Below, piece after piece: positions 16,437-25,941 of a stretch of 64,000 nucleotides of DNA. The position numbers were made by a program, and so were the translations under genes. Source of the stretch: Rikenellaceae bacterium (GTDB taxonomy: Bacteria; Bacteroidota; Bacteroidia; Bacteroidales; Rikenellaceae); the NCBI GenBank assembly GCA_015059925.1, contig SUZL01000003.1, positions 62,001 to 126,000 on the forward strand, read 5' to 3'. Each line of letters begins with the position of its first letter. Within the stretch, counting starts at the first letter, position 1. The notes under the pieces are model-generated. The model ran no database searches. It was not told the DNA's origin and saw only the letters and a program-made list of their open reading frames with translations.

Positions 16437-17447
16437 TTACATCATATCCTCAAAATGCCTTCGCCCGAGTGCGTAACGTATAACCATCGAGCCTCTGTAA
16501 ATCATCCTCGACTCCGTTTTCGCTCCGCTGCGGACCGCTCGGCGCTTAGCGGCAAGCTCCCCGTGCCAATCCAAAAAGTCGCGGTAGGCCCTCATAACGG
16601 CCCGTGCCATCGGCATCTGCCCTTTTATTATATATATAAGTGCCGAGAGCATATCGCATACGGGACGCGCTACGGCCACCAGCAACCGCTGCGGCGTGGG
16701 CGCGCACTTGAACAGCATTGCCAAGTTGTTGCGATAGTTCAGATATAGCTTGTTGGGCGACTCATTGGGCATCGTGCCTCCGCCCAAGTGATAGACCACG
16801 CTGCGAGGCTCGACCATAATGCGGTAGCCCGCCAGATGCATACGCCAGCAGAGGTCGATCTCCTCCATATGGGCAAAGAAGTCGGCGTCGAAGCCGCCGA
16901 GCGTGCGAAACAGATCGGCCCGACAGCAGAATGCCGCTCCGCTGGCCCAGAACACCTCCTTCGGGGTATCGTATTGGCCGCAGTCGCGCTCGATAGTCGA
17001 GAGGATGCGCCCGCGACAGAAGGGGTAGCCCAGAATGTCGATATATCCTCCCGCAGCACCTGCATACTCAAACTCATCGCGGCGACCGTACGAACGTAGT
17101 TTCGGCGCAACGGCAGCCACCGAAAGGTCATTTGTCAGCGTTGCCACCAACGGCTCAACCCAACCATCGGTAACCTCCACATCGGAGTTCAGCAGGATGA
17201 AGTATTCGGCATCGACCTCCCTCAGGGCGCGGTTGTAGCCCTCGGCAAAGCCGTAGTTGCGATCGAGTCGGATGATCTCGATCGTGGGGTAGTGCTCCTC
17301 GATGAATCTGACCGAACTATCCGTCGAACCATTGTCGGCCACGACGATGCGTACCGCGCGGGGCGTATGCTCCACCACGCTCGGCAGGAACTGCTCGAGA
17401 TGCTCGCGGCCGTTCCAGTTCAGTATCACTACAGCTGTTCGTTTCAT
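16437..17447 (-). CDS. family 2 glycosyltransferase
   Basis: This 336-residue GT-A enzyme begins MKRTAVVILNWNG and has ADNGSTDSS, LNSDVEV (the DxD-like metal site) and 'FFAHMEEIDLCWRMHLAGY', all typical of rhamnosyltransferase-like GT2 proteins. It probably adds a sugar to an envelope glycan. The ATG overlaps the stop of the upstream acyltransferase gene by 4 nt (ATGA), so the two are translationally coupled. A hydrophobic segment near residue 270 could associate with the membrane. Confidence 0.88.
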   Translation of the reverse strand: MKRTAVVILNWNGREHLEQFLPSVVEHTPRAVRIVVADNGSTDSSVRFIEEHYPTIEIIRLDRNYGFAEGYNRALREVDAEYFILLNSDVEVTDGWVEPLVATLTNDLSVAAVAPKLRSYGRRDEFEYAGAAGGYIDILGYPFCRGRILSTIERDCGQYDTPKEVFWASGAAFCCRADLFRTLGGFDADFFAHMEEIDLCWRMHLAGYRIMVEPRSVVYHLGGGTMPNESPNKLYLNYRNNLAMLFKCAPTPQRLLVAVARPVCDMLSALIYIIKGQMPMARAVMRAYRDFLDWHGELAAKRRAVRSGAKTESRMIYRGSMVIRYALGRRHFEDMM

Positions 17448-18370
17448 ATCTTCGTTGCCTGTAACTCGGCCGGTGGGGTGTGCTTCCAGCGGCGGTGTGA
17501 CCACATCCACATCGCGGGGTTGGCCACGATCTCTGCCTCGAGCATCCGTGCGTAGCGACGTGTGATCTCGCCCGGCTCGATGGGGCTCTCGCCATCGTGA
17601 ATGAGCGTGAACGTGCCCTCATAGTAGCCCGCTCGCAGGCGGCGCGGCGAGAAGTAATATACGGGAAGATTGTATTTGCGTGCAAGAACCTCGCCACCAT
17701 CGAAGAAGGCGGTCCACTGGTTGAGGAACGGATACCAGCTCATATTGGGGCGAAGCGTGGGATTCTGGTCGGCGATGAGCCCCATAATCATCGGGCGGCG
17801 CTGACGGTTGTCGATGAAGTGGCGCATTGTACGCTTCATATCGACCAGCTCGACGTTCGTATGGCGGCGGATGCGCTTCATCAGCTCGTCCACTATGGGG
17901 TTTGTAATCTTGTGATATACCGCCACGAAGGTCTGGTCGGGAAATGCCAACGACACCACACTGCCGGCCTCCCACGGCCCGTAGTGCGCCGTCATAAATA
18001 CGGCACTCCGACCGCCTACGGCCTCGCGCGTGGGCCCGTCGTTCGAGAACGTCATACGGCGACGTAGCTCCTCGTCGCTGATGCCCGACTGGCTCAGCGT
18101 GTTGATGATCTGCTCGGCAAGATTCTTATATGTGTCGCGGCAGATCGTGGCGAGTTGCTGCTCGGTGTAATGGGGGAACGAGCGGCGGAGATTATCCATT
18201 ATCACCCTTCGGCGGTAGCGCAGCGCGTAGCACAGCACCCAGTAGCAGAGCGTGCCGAATATGTTGTGGCGAACGAAGTGGGGCAGCAGGGCGAAGCCTC
18301 GGCAGAGGATCCATAGCAGCTCCAGCATCGTGCGCTGAAAACGTGTCAGTTCGGGGTTGTGATTACTCAT
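17444..18370 (-). CDS. LpxL/HtrB-type lysophospholipid (lipid A) acyltransferase
   Basis: This 308-residue protein belongs to the lipid A late-acyltransferase family. The catalytic box HYGPWE (HxxxxE) is at about residues 128-133. 'GLIADQNPT' and the C-terminal 'MWMWSHRRWKHTPP' segment are also diagnostic. A hydrophobic N-terminal segment should anchor it to the inner membrane. It is coupled to the glycosyltransferase and follows rsmI by 12 nt. It probably adds a secondary acyl chain to lipid A or a related lipid. Confidence 0.88.
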   Translation of the reverse strand: MSNHNPELTRFQRTMLELLWILCRGFALLPHFVRHNIFGTLCYWVLCYALRYRRRVIMDNLRRSFPHYTEQQLATICRDTYKNLAEQIINTLSQSGISDEELRRRMTFSNDGPTREAVGGRSAVFMTAHYGPWEAGSVVSLAFPDQTFVAVYHKITNPIVDELMKRIRRHTNVELVDMKRTMRHFIDNRQRRPMIMGLIADQNPTLRPNMSWYPFLNQWTAFFDGGEVLARKYNLPVYYFSPRRLRAGYYEGTFTLIHDGESPIEPGEITRRYARMLEAEIVANPAMWMWSHRRWKHTPPAELQATKI

Positions 18371-18382
18371 TTTCGGAAAAAA

Positions 18383-19111
18383 TTACTCTTCATCAGCCTC
18401 CTCTTTGCGGTAACGGTTGCGTTTCTCGCCCTTTTCGGGTTTGGGCGCTCCCGCCACGACAATCACAAACTCGCCCTTGGGCTCGTTCTGCGCAAAGTGC
18501 TCAGCAACCTCGGCGATGGTGCCACGCACGGTCTGCTCGAACTTCTTGGTCAGCTCTCTCGATACCGACACTCGGCGCTCCGTGCCGAAGACCTCGCCCA
18601 TCTGCTCCAAGCACTTCTGCACGCGGTGGGGCGACTCGTAGAAGATTATCGAGCGTTGCTCGTCGCGCAGCTCCTCCAATCGCTTCATACGTCCCTTCTT
18701 CTGCGGCAGGAAGCCCTCGAAACAGAAGCGGTCGCAGGGGAATCCGCTCTGCACGAGTGCGGGTATCAGCGCCGTTGCTCCGGGCAGAGTCTCCACCTCG
18801 ATGCCCGCCTCGACGCACGAGCGCACGAGCAGGAAGCCCGGGTCGGAGATGCCGGGTGTGCCGGCATCCGAGACGAGTGCTACGGTGCGGCCCTCGCCGA
18901 TGGTCTCGGTCAGGGATGCGGCCGTGGCGTGTTCGTTGAATTTGTGGTGTGCGTATAATCGCTTCTCGATTCCCAAGTGCTTGAGCAGCACCGATGTGGT
19001 GCGCGTATCCTCGGCAAGGATGAAATCGGCCGCCTCGAGCGTCTTGATGGCGCGCAGGGTGATGTCGTCCAGATTGCCGATGGGCGTGGGCACGATGTAG
19101 AGTTTCGACAT
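18383..19111 (-). CDS. rsmI: 16S rRNA (cytidine1402-2'-O)-methyltransferase
   Basis: This 242-residue SAM-dependent enzyme of the tetrapyrrole-methylase fold methylates C1402 in the ribosomal decoding centre. YIVPTPIGNLDDIT at the N-terminus, 'AEDTRTT', 'VALVSDAGTPGISDPG' and 'FYESPHR' are the family signatures. The charged C-terminal tail (KGEKRNRYRKEEADEE) is unusual but short. It follows the Pro/Glu-rich gene by 3 nt on the minus strand. Confidence 0.95.
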   Translation of the reverse strand: MSKLYIVPTPIGNLDDITLRAIKTLEAADFILAEDTRTTSVLLKHLGIEKRLYAHHKFNEHATAASLTETIGEGRTVALVSDAGTPGISDPGFLLVRSCVEAGIEVETLPGATALIPALVQSGFPCDRFCFEGFLPQKKGRMKRLEELRDEQRSIIFYESPHRVQKCLEQMGEVFGTERRVSVSRELTKKFEQTVRGTIAEVAEHFAQNEPKGEFVIVVAGAPKPEKGEKRNRYRKEEADEE

Positions 19112-19114
19112 AGG

Positions 19115-20254
19115 TTATGAGAGTTTGCGGTCGAGCAGTTGCATAATAAACTTCGAGCCCTCCGAGTCGGGATTCCACGCATAGTTTTCGATGATGTGGA
19201 TCATACAGTCGTCGAGTGTGGGCAGCGCATCGAGTGCCGTGATGGCCTCCTCGTAGGCATCGCCATCGCCATCGAACAGGTCGCGGATCATCAGGAACTT
19301 ATCATTCAGCCCGATACCCTCGCGCAGCGAGCTGATGGGCGTGTGGTGCATCTCGTCGGCCAAGGCAGCGGGTGCTGCGATGGTGTCGGCCAGAGTGGTC
19401 GCGGCGGGAGCAATGGCATCGGCTAAAGTCGTAGGCTCAGCCTTTGGCTCCGCCACGGGGCGGGGCTGCGGCGCGGGCACTGGCTGGGGCTTGGGCTGGG
19501 GTGCGGGCTCCACCGTGATTTCGGTCGGGCCGTCGTCGTCCATATCCAGATCAAATATCTTTGAAATATCGACTACCTTCTCGGGGCGCGGCTCGCTGTC
19601 GTTGTAGATCGACATCATTCGCTGATGCTTCGAGCGCGGACGGCGCAGCACAACCTCCTCCTCACCAAACAGACTGCCCGATGATGGGGCGTGCGCAGGC
19701 TCGGGAGTGTGCGCAGGCTCGGGGGCTGGCGTTGGCTCGGGGATGGGCTCGGGCTCGGGAGTGGGCTCAACTACGGGCACGATCTCGGGTTCTGGCTCGG
19801 GTTCGGGTTCTGGCTCAGGTTCGGCGATTGGCTCAGGTGCAACCTCTACCTCCGCCTCTGCCTCTGTCTCGGGCACAACCTCTGTTTCAGGCTCTGCAGC
19901 GGGCGTAATCTCCGCCTCCGCCTCGGCCTTCGTCTCCTCGGTCGAGAGCAACTCGTTGAGCAGACCAAACTGCGGCAAATCCTCATCGTCGGCAAAGATC
20001 AACTCCACCTCGACATCCTTCTCCTCCTCTTGTCCCTCTTGCTCCTCCGTCTGCTCGCTCGGCTCGGCCGCCACGACGGGCATAATGGGCACGGCGGGCG
20101 CTGCCGCCTCATCGAAACGAATCTGGTCGTAGAGTCGCTTAAGATAGTCGAGTGCTATATCGCGCTCGATGGGCGAGATGCTCTGCTCTTCGCTCCACAC
20201 CGAGAGCAGAAGGTTGAGTTTCTCGAGTTCCGATTTTATAAGTTCGATATTCAT
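19115..20254 (-). CDS. Pro/Glu-rich protein of unknown function
   Basis: This 379-residue acidic protein has three parts. A helical N-terminus (about 1-40) is followed by a long low-complexity linker of repeated Glu-Pro, Pro-Thr and Pro-Ala units. A conserved-looking C-terminal domain begins [23 protein letters not shown] and ends near the stop. There is no signal peptide or membrane helix. I do not recognise a named family. The linker suggests a flexible tether between two binding modules. TATCTTTG (minus strand, 20281-20288) is a probable -7 box, and the frame leads the operon with rsmI, the acyltransferase and the glycosyltransferase. Confidence 0.7.
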   Translation of the reverse strand: MNIELIKSELEKLNLLLSVWSEEQSISPIERDIALDYLKRLYDQIRFDEAAAPAVPIMPVVAAEPSEQTEEQEGQEEEKDVEVELIFADDEDLPQFGLLNELLSTEETKAEAEAEITPAAEPETEVVPETEAEAEVEVAPEPIAEPEPEPEPEPEPEIVPVVEPTPEPEPIPEPTPAPEPAHTPEPAHAPSSGSLFGEEEVVLRRPRSKHQRMMSIYNDSEPRPEKVVDISKIFDLDMDDDGPTEITVEPAPQPKPQPVPAPQPRPVAEPKAEPTTLADAIAPAATTLADTIAAPAALADEMHHTPISSLREGIGLNDKFLMIRDLFDGDGDAYEEAITALDALPTLDDCMIHIIENYAWNPDSEGSKFIMQLLDRKLS

Positions 20255-20311
20255 AGCGTTCAGGCAAAACAATTATTTCCCAAAGATAAGAATTTTTGAC
20301 AATATAAAGAA

Positions 20312-20342
20312 AGAGCTTGTCCAATAATTTTGGACAAGCTCT
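20312..20342 (-). terminator. terminator of lysA
   Basis: AGAGCTTGTCC ... GGACAAGCTCT is a perfect stem. On the minus strand it is followed by TTCTTTATATT. Confidence 0.85.
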
Positions 20343-20366
20343 CCCTTTATCTCGTTTTCTCGCCTC

Positions 20367-21530
20367 TTACTTTCCCAGCTGGTCGCTGTAAACAGCACCC
20401 GGCAGGTCGTGCATATTGTACTGCGAAGCCATCGAACGGCCATACGCGCCCGCCGACTTGATGGCCAGCAGATCGCCGCGCTGACTGCGCTTTAGGCTCA
20501 CGTTCTCGTCAAATACGTCGGTCGATTCGCAGGCCGTACCCACGACCGTATATTTGGTTGTGCGCTCCTCCTGCGAGGTGATGTTCTCGATGTTGTGGTA
20601 CGAGCCGTAGAGCATCGGGCGGATGAGCTCGGTCATCGAGGCGTCGATGATCAGCAGTCGGCGGCCCGTAGCCGTAGTCTTGTTGAACAACACGCTGGTA
20701 ATCAGCTCGCCGCACTCGCCAACCAGCGAGCGGCCAAACTCGAAGTGTACCTCCTTGCCCTCGACATTCAGATGCTCGTGAACGATCGCAAAGAGCGATG
20801 CGAAGTTAGGAATAGGCTCATTCTCGGGCACGTCGTAGTTGATACCCAGACCGCCACCCACATCGACGATGCGGAACGAGAATCCGAGCGACTCCAGCTT
20901 CTCGACGATGGCGTTGGCCTTGTTGCACATATTCTCGAAGACGTGTAGCTCGCGGATCTGCGAACCGATGTGGATATGGATGCCGATGATGTTGATATTC
21001 TCGAGCGAGCGGATCAAATCGACGTTGTCGAGGATCTCCTCGTACGAGATACCGAACTTACTGTCGGCCTGACCCGTATCGATGCAGCGGTTGGTCTTGG
21101 GGTCGATGTCGGGATTGACACGCAGACCTACGTCGGCCATCTTGCCCATCTCGGCCGCCAGAGCGTTCACCACCTTCAGCTCCTCGATCGACTCGCAGTT
21201 GATTGCCAGAATCTCCTGCTCCAGAGCGTAGCGGATCTCCTTGTCGCGCTTACCCACGCCCGCATACACCACCGTCTTGGGGTCGAAGCCCGACTCGATG
21301 GCCTTGCGCACCTCGTTGCCGCTGGCGCAATCGATGCCGATGCCGTACTCGCGAATGATCGAGAGCAGGTAGTCGTCGTTGTTGGCCTTGATGGCATAGT
21401 GTACCTTGTAATTGTATTTGTTTGATTCGTAAACAACACTCTCCAGCGTCTGGCGCAAGAGATTAATGTCGTAGAGGTAGAATGGAGTCTCGTAATCGCG
21501 CAACTGCGCAGCAACCTTTCTGCTTAACAT
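20367..21530 (-). CDS. lysA: diaminopimelate decarboxylase
   Basis: This 387-residue PLP enzyme makes lysine from meso-diaminopimelate, the last step of the pathway. The PLP lysine lies in HYAIKAN (about residues 44-50). 'GIHIHIGSQI', 'VDVGGGLGI' and the C-terminal 'VGTACESTDVFDEN' segment, with the active-site Cys, are typical. It is flanked by its own promoter and terminator. asd, another gene of the same pathway, lies 9 kb away. Confidence 0.95.
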   Translation of the reverse strand: MLSRKVAAQLRDYETPFYLYDINLLRQTLESVVYESNKYNYKVHYAIKANNDDYLLSIIREYGIGIDCASGNEVRKAIESGFDPKTVVYAGVGKRDKEIRYALEQEILAINCESIEELKVVNALAAEMGKMADVGLRVNPDIDPKTNRCIDTGQADSKFGISYEEILDNVDLIRSLENINIIGIHIHIGSQIRELHVFENMCNKANAIVEKLESLGFSFRIVDVGGGLGINYDVPENEPIPNFASLFAIVHEHLNVEGKEVHFEFGRSLVGECGELITSVLFNKTTATGRRLLIIDASMTELIRPMLYGSYHNIENITSQEERTTKYTVVGTACESTDVFDENVSLKRSQRGDLLAIKSAGAYGRSMASQYNMHDLPGAVYSDQLGK

Positions 21531-21586
21531 TTTTATTTCCTAACTAATTGTGAATACTGTGCGGCCTCGGAGGGCCCTAATCGGCA

Positions 21587-21617
21587 CAAATGTAGTTATT
21601 TCGCTACGTTTTTGCAA
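21587..21617 (-). promoter_or_regulatory. putative promoter of lysA
   Basis: On the minus strand TTTG, 20 nt and TACATTTG form a canonical pair. The leader is about 57 nt. Confidence 0.65.
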
Positions 21618-21765
21618 ATAAAAGTTTTCTTTTTGGTGCGCGGTTTTTTCGTCTTAAGTAGCGAAAATGCCGTTTTGGTGCAGAATTCGGCGACGTGGGC
21701 GAACAATGGGGCTACCTTTGTAGAGCGAAAAAGTGTGATTCTACATAAATAAATCAATATCTGCG

Positions 21766-22446
21766 ATGAAAAAATTATTTGTAGCCACGATGGCTTTTGC
21801 GGCGATAGCTGCTGCTGCGCTGTGCAGCTCTTGCAAGGGAATCCAAACAGACGAACAGATGTATCAGATCAATTTTTCGGCCGAGAGCCCCAATCCCAAG
21901 CAGGGCAAATTGGTGCTGATCATCTCGGCCAGTCCGCGTCGTGGCGGCAATACCGATATGTTGTGCGATGAGTTTATGCGCGGAGCTGTGGAGGCGGGCG
22001 CGAAGGTAGAGAAGCTCTTTTTGGATGATTACAACATCGACTTCTTCCGCGAGATAGACACCTATATGCAGCCCGACTCGGTGGCAAAGGCACAGGCGCG
22101 AGATGAGGCCAAGCAGGTGATTGACAAGATGCTGCGTGCTGATGTGATGGTGCTGGCCAGCCCCGTCTATTATCTCAATATCGACGGCCAGATGAAGAAT
22201 CTCATCGACCGTACGTTCTACTGCTTTATGCAGCTCCGAGATAAGGAGTTCTATTACATAACGGCAAGTGCCGATGTGGAGCCTTATGCTGCCGACTGCG
22301 CCATCGAGGGCTTCAGGGGCTTCGTGCGCTGCCTGCCCAACCCCACCGAGCGCGGTATGGTCAAGGCTACGGGTATGGGCCGCAAGGGCGGAGTCGAGGG
22401 CTCGGTCTATATGCAACAGGCCTACGAGCTGGGCAAGGGCGTGTAA
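21766..22446 (+). CDS. exported flavodoxin-like NAD(P)H-dependent FMN reductase, probable lipoprotein
   Basis: This 226-residue protein carries an N-terminal signal ending LCSSCKG, a likely lipobox. After it comes a flavodoxin-like fold: LIISASPRRGGNTDMLCDEF binds FMN phosphate, and 'VLASPVYYLNIDGQMKNLIDR' is the second flavin-contact segment. The family (NADPH-dependent FMN reductase / iron-sulfur flavoprotein) is normally cytosolic, so export is notable. TACCTTTG at 21713-21720 is a good -7 box. The electron donor outside the cytoplasm is unknown. Confidence 0.8.
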   Translation: MKKLFVATMAFAAIAAAALCSSCKGIQTDEQMYQINFSAESPNPKQGKLVLIISASPRRGGNTDMLCDEFMRGAVEAGAKVEKLFLDDYNIDFFREIDTYMQPDSVAKAQARDEAKQVIDKMLRADVMVLASPVYYLNIDGQMKNLIDRTFYCFMQLRDKEFYYITASADVEPYAADCAIEGFRGFVRCLPNPTERGMVKATGMGRKGGVEGSVYMQQAYELGKGV

Positions 22447-22484
22447 GCCCCGCGGAAGGTTTTACGCTGAAGAGGAATAGGATA

Positions 22485-22507
22485 TTGTCAGAAAATTTAT
22501 ATCTTTG
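22485..22507 (+). promoter_or_regulatory. putative promoter of ridA
   Basis: ATTG, 12 nt and TATCTTTG (22500-22507) lie 63 nt before the start codon. Confidence 0.5.
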
Positions 22508-22569
22508 TCAGCGATAAGCCCCTTAAAATGGGTTTTCGTAAAAGGCAAACAACTAAAATTTTAAGCAAT

Positions 22570-22944
22570 ATGAAGAAGATTATCGCATCGCCCCTCGCGC
22601 CGAAGGCCGTAGGGCCCTATTCGCAGGCTGTGGAGAGCAATGGTACGCTCTATGTTTCGGGCCAGCTGCCCATTGATGCTTCGACCGGCAAGATGGCCGA
22701 AGGTATTGAGAATCAGACTCGTCAGTCGCTCTCGAACATCCGCTCGATCGTCGAGGAGGCCGGCTATACGTTGGCCGACGTGGTGAAGGTTACCGTTCTT
22801 TTGGACGACATTGCCGACTTCGCGGCGATGAACGGCGTCTATGCCACTTTCTTTACCGAGCAGATGCCTGCGCGCGTATGCTACGAGGTGGCCAAGTTGC
22901 CGATGGGTGCCAAGGTCGAGATCGATGCCATCGTGAGCCGATAG
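22570..22944 (+). CDS. ridA: RidA family enamine/imine deaminase
   Basis: This 124-residue protein hydrolyses reactive 2-aminoacrylate and related imines. 'APKAVGPYSQAVESNGTLYVSGQLPID' and the C-terminal 'PARVCYEVAKLPMGAKVEIDAIV', with the substrate-binding Arg, match RidA closely. The ATG at 22570 gives the usual N-terminus MKKIIASPLAPKA. It is a single-gene unit closed by a terminator. Confidence 0.93.
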   Translation: MKKIIASPLAPKAVGPYSQAVESNGTLYVSGQLPIDASTGKMAEGIENQTRQSLSNIRSIVEEAGYTLADVVKVTVLLDDIADFAAMNGVYATFFTEQMPARVCYEVAKLPMGAKVEIDAIVSR

Positions 22945-22970
22945 GACGGGCCCGAAAAAAAATTTGAAAC

Positions 22971-23012
22971 AAAAACACGCGTTGGAGTGAGCTCTGGCGC
23001 GTGTTTTTCTGT
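22971..23012 (+). terminator. terminator of ridA
   Basis: AAAAACACGCG ... CGCGTGTTTTT is an 11-bp stem with a T-rich 3' side. Confidence 0.8.
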
Positions 23013-23148
23013 TTTGTTGAAAAGTTGTGAAAACAATGGCGGCGGAAAAGTTTTTTTACCGCCGAAAAATTAAGACCTTTGTATTGGTGCTTTCGCGCCA
23101 TTTGATCACGCATACACAGAAATCGAAATAAATTAAAATACTAATATT

Positions 23149-25698
23149 ATGACCAAAACTACACAGAAACTCACCGAGGTGAGCTACAACGACGCTGTGG
23201 CTGCGTCGAAGGAGTACTTCGCCGGTGATGACCTTGCTGCAACCGTATGGGTGAGCAAATATGCGCTGAAGGATTCGTTCGGCCATATCTACGAGCGTAC
23301 GCCCGAGGATATGCACCACCGTATCGCCGCCGAGATCGAGCGTATCGAGCAGAAGTATCCCAACCCGCTATCTAAGGAGGAGGTCTTCTCTTTGCTGGAT
23401 CACTTCCGTTACATCATCCCGCAGGGCGGCCCGATGACGGGTATCGGCAATAACCTGCAGGTGGCTTCGCTCTCAAACTGCTTCGTTATCGGCAACCGCA
23501 AGCACGCCGACTCTTACGGAGGTATCTTCCGTATGGACGAGGAGCAGGTGCAGCTGATGAAGCGTCGCGGCGGTGTCGGCCACGACCTTTCGGGTTTGCG
23601 TCCCACGGGCTCACCCGTGTTGAACTCGGCCCTCACCTCGACGGGTATCGTTCCCTTTATGGAGCGCTACTCGAACTCTACACGCGAGGTGGCACAGGAT
23701 GGTCGTCGCGGAGCGTTGATGCTCTCGCTCTCGATCAAGCACCCCGATGCCGAGCGTTTCATCGACGCCAAGACCCAGTCGGGCAAGGTTACGGGCGCTA
23801 ACGTCTCGATCAAGATCGACGACGAGTTTATGCGTGCTGCGCAGAGCGGCCTGTCGTACCGCCAGCAGTTCCCCATCGATTCGGATAAGCCCGTTATGAC
23901 CACCGACATCGACGCCAAGAAGCTCTGGGAGAAGATTATCCACAACGCTTGGCAGTCGGCCGAGCCGGGTGTTCTGTTCTGGGATACCATCCTGCGCGAG
24001 AGTATTCCCGACTGCTACGCCGATCTGGGCTTCACGACCGTCTCGACCAACCCCTGCGGTGAGATTCCCTTGTGTCCCTACGATAGCTGCCGTCTTTTGG
24101 CAATCAACCTGTTGAGCTACGTCGAGAACCCCTTCACGGCCGAGGCTAAATTCAACTTCGACCTGTTCCGCGAGCACGTCGGCAAGGCGATGCGTATGAT
24201 GGACGACATCATCGATCTGGAGCTTGAGAAGGTTGAGCTGATCATCAACAAGGTGGCATCGGATCCCGAGGAGGAGGAGATTCGCCGCGTGGAGTACGAT
24301 CTCTGGCTCAAGATCAAGGATATGGCTCTGAAGGGCCGCCGTACGGGACTCGGCATTACGGCCGAGGGCGATATGCTGGCCGCTCTGGGCTTGCGCTATG
24401 GCTCGGACGAGGCTATCGACTTTGCGGTGAGCGTTCACCGCACGCTGGCCGTTGAGGCTTACCGTGCATCGGTTAAGATGGCCGAGGAGCGCGGTGCGTT
24501 CCCCATCTTCGATGCGGCGCGCGAGGCATCGAATCCTATGATCCAGCGTATCAAGGATGTAGATCCCGAGCTCTACGCCGAGATGGTAAAGCACGGCCGT
24601 CGTAACATCGCAATGCTTACCATTGCTCCGACGGGTACCACCTCGCTGATGTCGCAGACCACATCGGGTATCGAGCCTGTATTCCGTCCCGTATATAAGC
24701 GTCGTCGCAAGATTAACCCCTCGGATCGCGGCAAGAAGGCCGATTTCATCGACGAGATGGGCGAGAAGTTCGAGGAGTACTATGTATATCATCACCAGTT
24801 CGTTAAGTGGCTGGAGAGCAATGGCTACGACACCTCGCGTCTGCAGGAGATCACGGACGACGAGCTGGCCCAGTGGCTCGAGGCTTCGCCCTATCACGGC
24901 GCTACGGCAAACGATATCGACTGGGTTGCCAAGGTGCGTATGCAGGGCGCTATCCAGAAGTGGGTTGATCACTCGATTTCGGTTACGGTGAACCTGCCGA
25001 ACGACGTTACGGAGGAGCTCGTTGCCGATGTGTATCGCACAGCGTGGGAGTGTGGCTGTAAGGGTGTTACGGTATATCGTGATGGCTGCCGCACGGGCGT
25101 TTTGATCGACACCAAGAGCAAGGGCAAGGCCGACAAGAAGTGCGACTCGGGCAACAGCACGCAGAAGCGTCCCAAGTCAATCCCCGCCGACATCGTACGT
25201 TTCAAGAACGGCAGCGAGGATTGGATTGCATTCGTGGGTATCCAGAACGATCGCCCCTACGAGATCTTCACGGGTAAGATCGAGGAGGATGCAATGTATA
25301 TCCCCCGCAAGATCACCAAGGGCTGGATCATCAAGGTGCGCGAGGAGGATGGCTCGAAGCGTTACGACTTCCAGTATAAGGATCGCTACGGTTACACCAA
25401 TACGATCGGTGGTATCTCGCGTCTGTTCGACGAGGAGTTCTGGAACTATGCGAAATTGATCTCGGGCGTTTTGCGTCACGGAATGCCTATCGATAAGGTT
25501 GTGCATCTGATTGATGGTCTGCACCTTAACAGCGAGAGTATCAACACTTGGAAGAACGGTGTGCAGCGCGCACTGAAGCAGTATATCGCCGACGGCACGA
25601 AGTCTAAGGGCAAGTGCCCGCAGTGCGGTCAGGAGGAGATGGCCTACCAGAACGGCTGCCTGACCTGTATGTCGTGCGGATATTCTAAGTGCGGTTAG
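23149..25698 (+). CDS. nrdJ: adenosylcobalamin-dependent (class II) ribonucleotide reductase
   Basis: This 849-residue enzyme reduces ribonucleotides to deoxyribonucleotides without oxygen dependence, using coenzyme B12. Cys111 (SNCFVIG) is the redox cysteine. NPCGEIPL, with Cys303, holds the N-C-E catalytic set. 'TIAPTGTTSLM' is the conserved substrate-binding loop. The C-terminus carries CPQCG...CLTCMSCGYSKCG, a zinc-ribbon-like tail that also offers thiols for re-reduction. No cobalamin riboswitch is visible in the 140 nt upstream; instead there is a CGGCGG...CCGCCG hairpin near 23039-23067. The gene stands alone. Confidence 0.94.
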   Translation: MTKTTQKLTEVSYNDAVAASKEYFAGDDLAATVWVSKYALKDSFGHIYERTPEDMHHRIAAEIERIEQKYPNPLSKEEVFSLLDHFRYIIPQGGPMTGIGNNLQVASLSNCFVIGNRKHADSYGGIFRMDEEQVQLMKRRGGVGHDLSGLRPTGSPVLNSALTSTGIVPFMERYSNSTREVAQDGRRGALMLSLSIKHPDAERFIDAKTQSGKVTGANVSIKIDDEFMRAAQSGLSYRQQFPIDSDKPVMTTDIDAKKLWEKIIHNAWQSAEPGVLFWDTILRESIPDCYADLGFTTVSTNPCGEIPLCPYDSCRLLAINLLSYVENPFTAEAKFNFDLFREHVGKAMRMMDDIIDLELEKVELIINKVASDPEEEEIRRVEYDLWLKIKDMALKGRRTGLGITAEGDMLAALGLRYGSDEAIDFAVSVHRTLAVEAYRASVKMAEERGAFPIFDAAREASNPMIQRIKDVDPELYAEMVKHGRRNIAMLTIAPTGTTSLMSQTTSGIEPVFRPVYKRRRKINPSDRGKKADFIDEMGEKFEEYYVYHHQFVKWLESNGYDTSRLQEITDDELAQWLEASPYHGATANDIDWVAKVRMQGAIQKWVDHSISVTVNLPNDVTEELVADVYRTAWECGCKGVTVYRDGCRTGVLIDTKSKGKADKKCDSGNSTQKRPKSIPADIVRFKNGSEDWIAFVGIQNDRPYEIFTGKIEEDAMYIPRKITKGWIIKVREEDGSKRYDFQYKDRYGYTNTIGGISRLFDEEFWNYAKLISGVLRHGMPIDKVVHLIDGLHLNSESINTWKNGVQRALKQYIADGTKSKGKCPQCGQEEMAYQNGCLTCMSCGYSKCG

Positions 25699-25941
25699 TG
25701 GAGTCCGCGACAACGTGCTGATGTAGATTTTTTTTGAAAAAAGAGAGCAATTATTTGCGTATTTGCTTTTTTATTCACATCTTTGCGTTGTATATGCGGG
25801 TGCTATCTCGGTGGCAGTTTTGATTTTAGTGCGCCTTGGGCGTGTGTAAGGTTGGAACGGCAGGGGAAGATAGGCCTTTATATATATTTTAGTGTGAAAC
25901 AGAAAATATTTATTATTCACAGCACATAAACAAATTTAATT
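25699..25941 (+). other. promoter and long leader of the OmpA-like gene
   Basis: This gene-free stretch is AT-rich. TTTG pairs at 25754-25757 and 25762-25765 (20 and 12 nt spacing) precede a near-consensus CATCTTTG (25778-25785). If transcription starts just after it, the leader is about 150 nt, long enough for mRNA stabilisation or regulation of an abundant porin. Confidence 0.5.

Noticed and set aside
23009..23148. Cobalamin riboswitch upstream of nrdJ
   Set aside because: No B12-box-like conserved sequence is visible and the region is too short.
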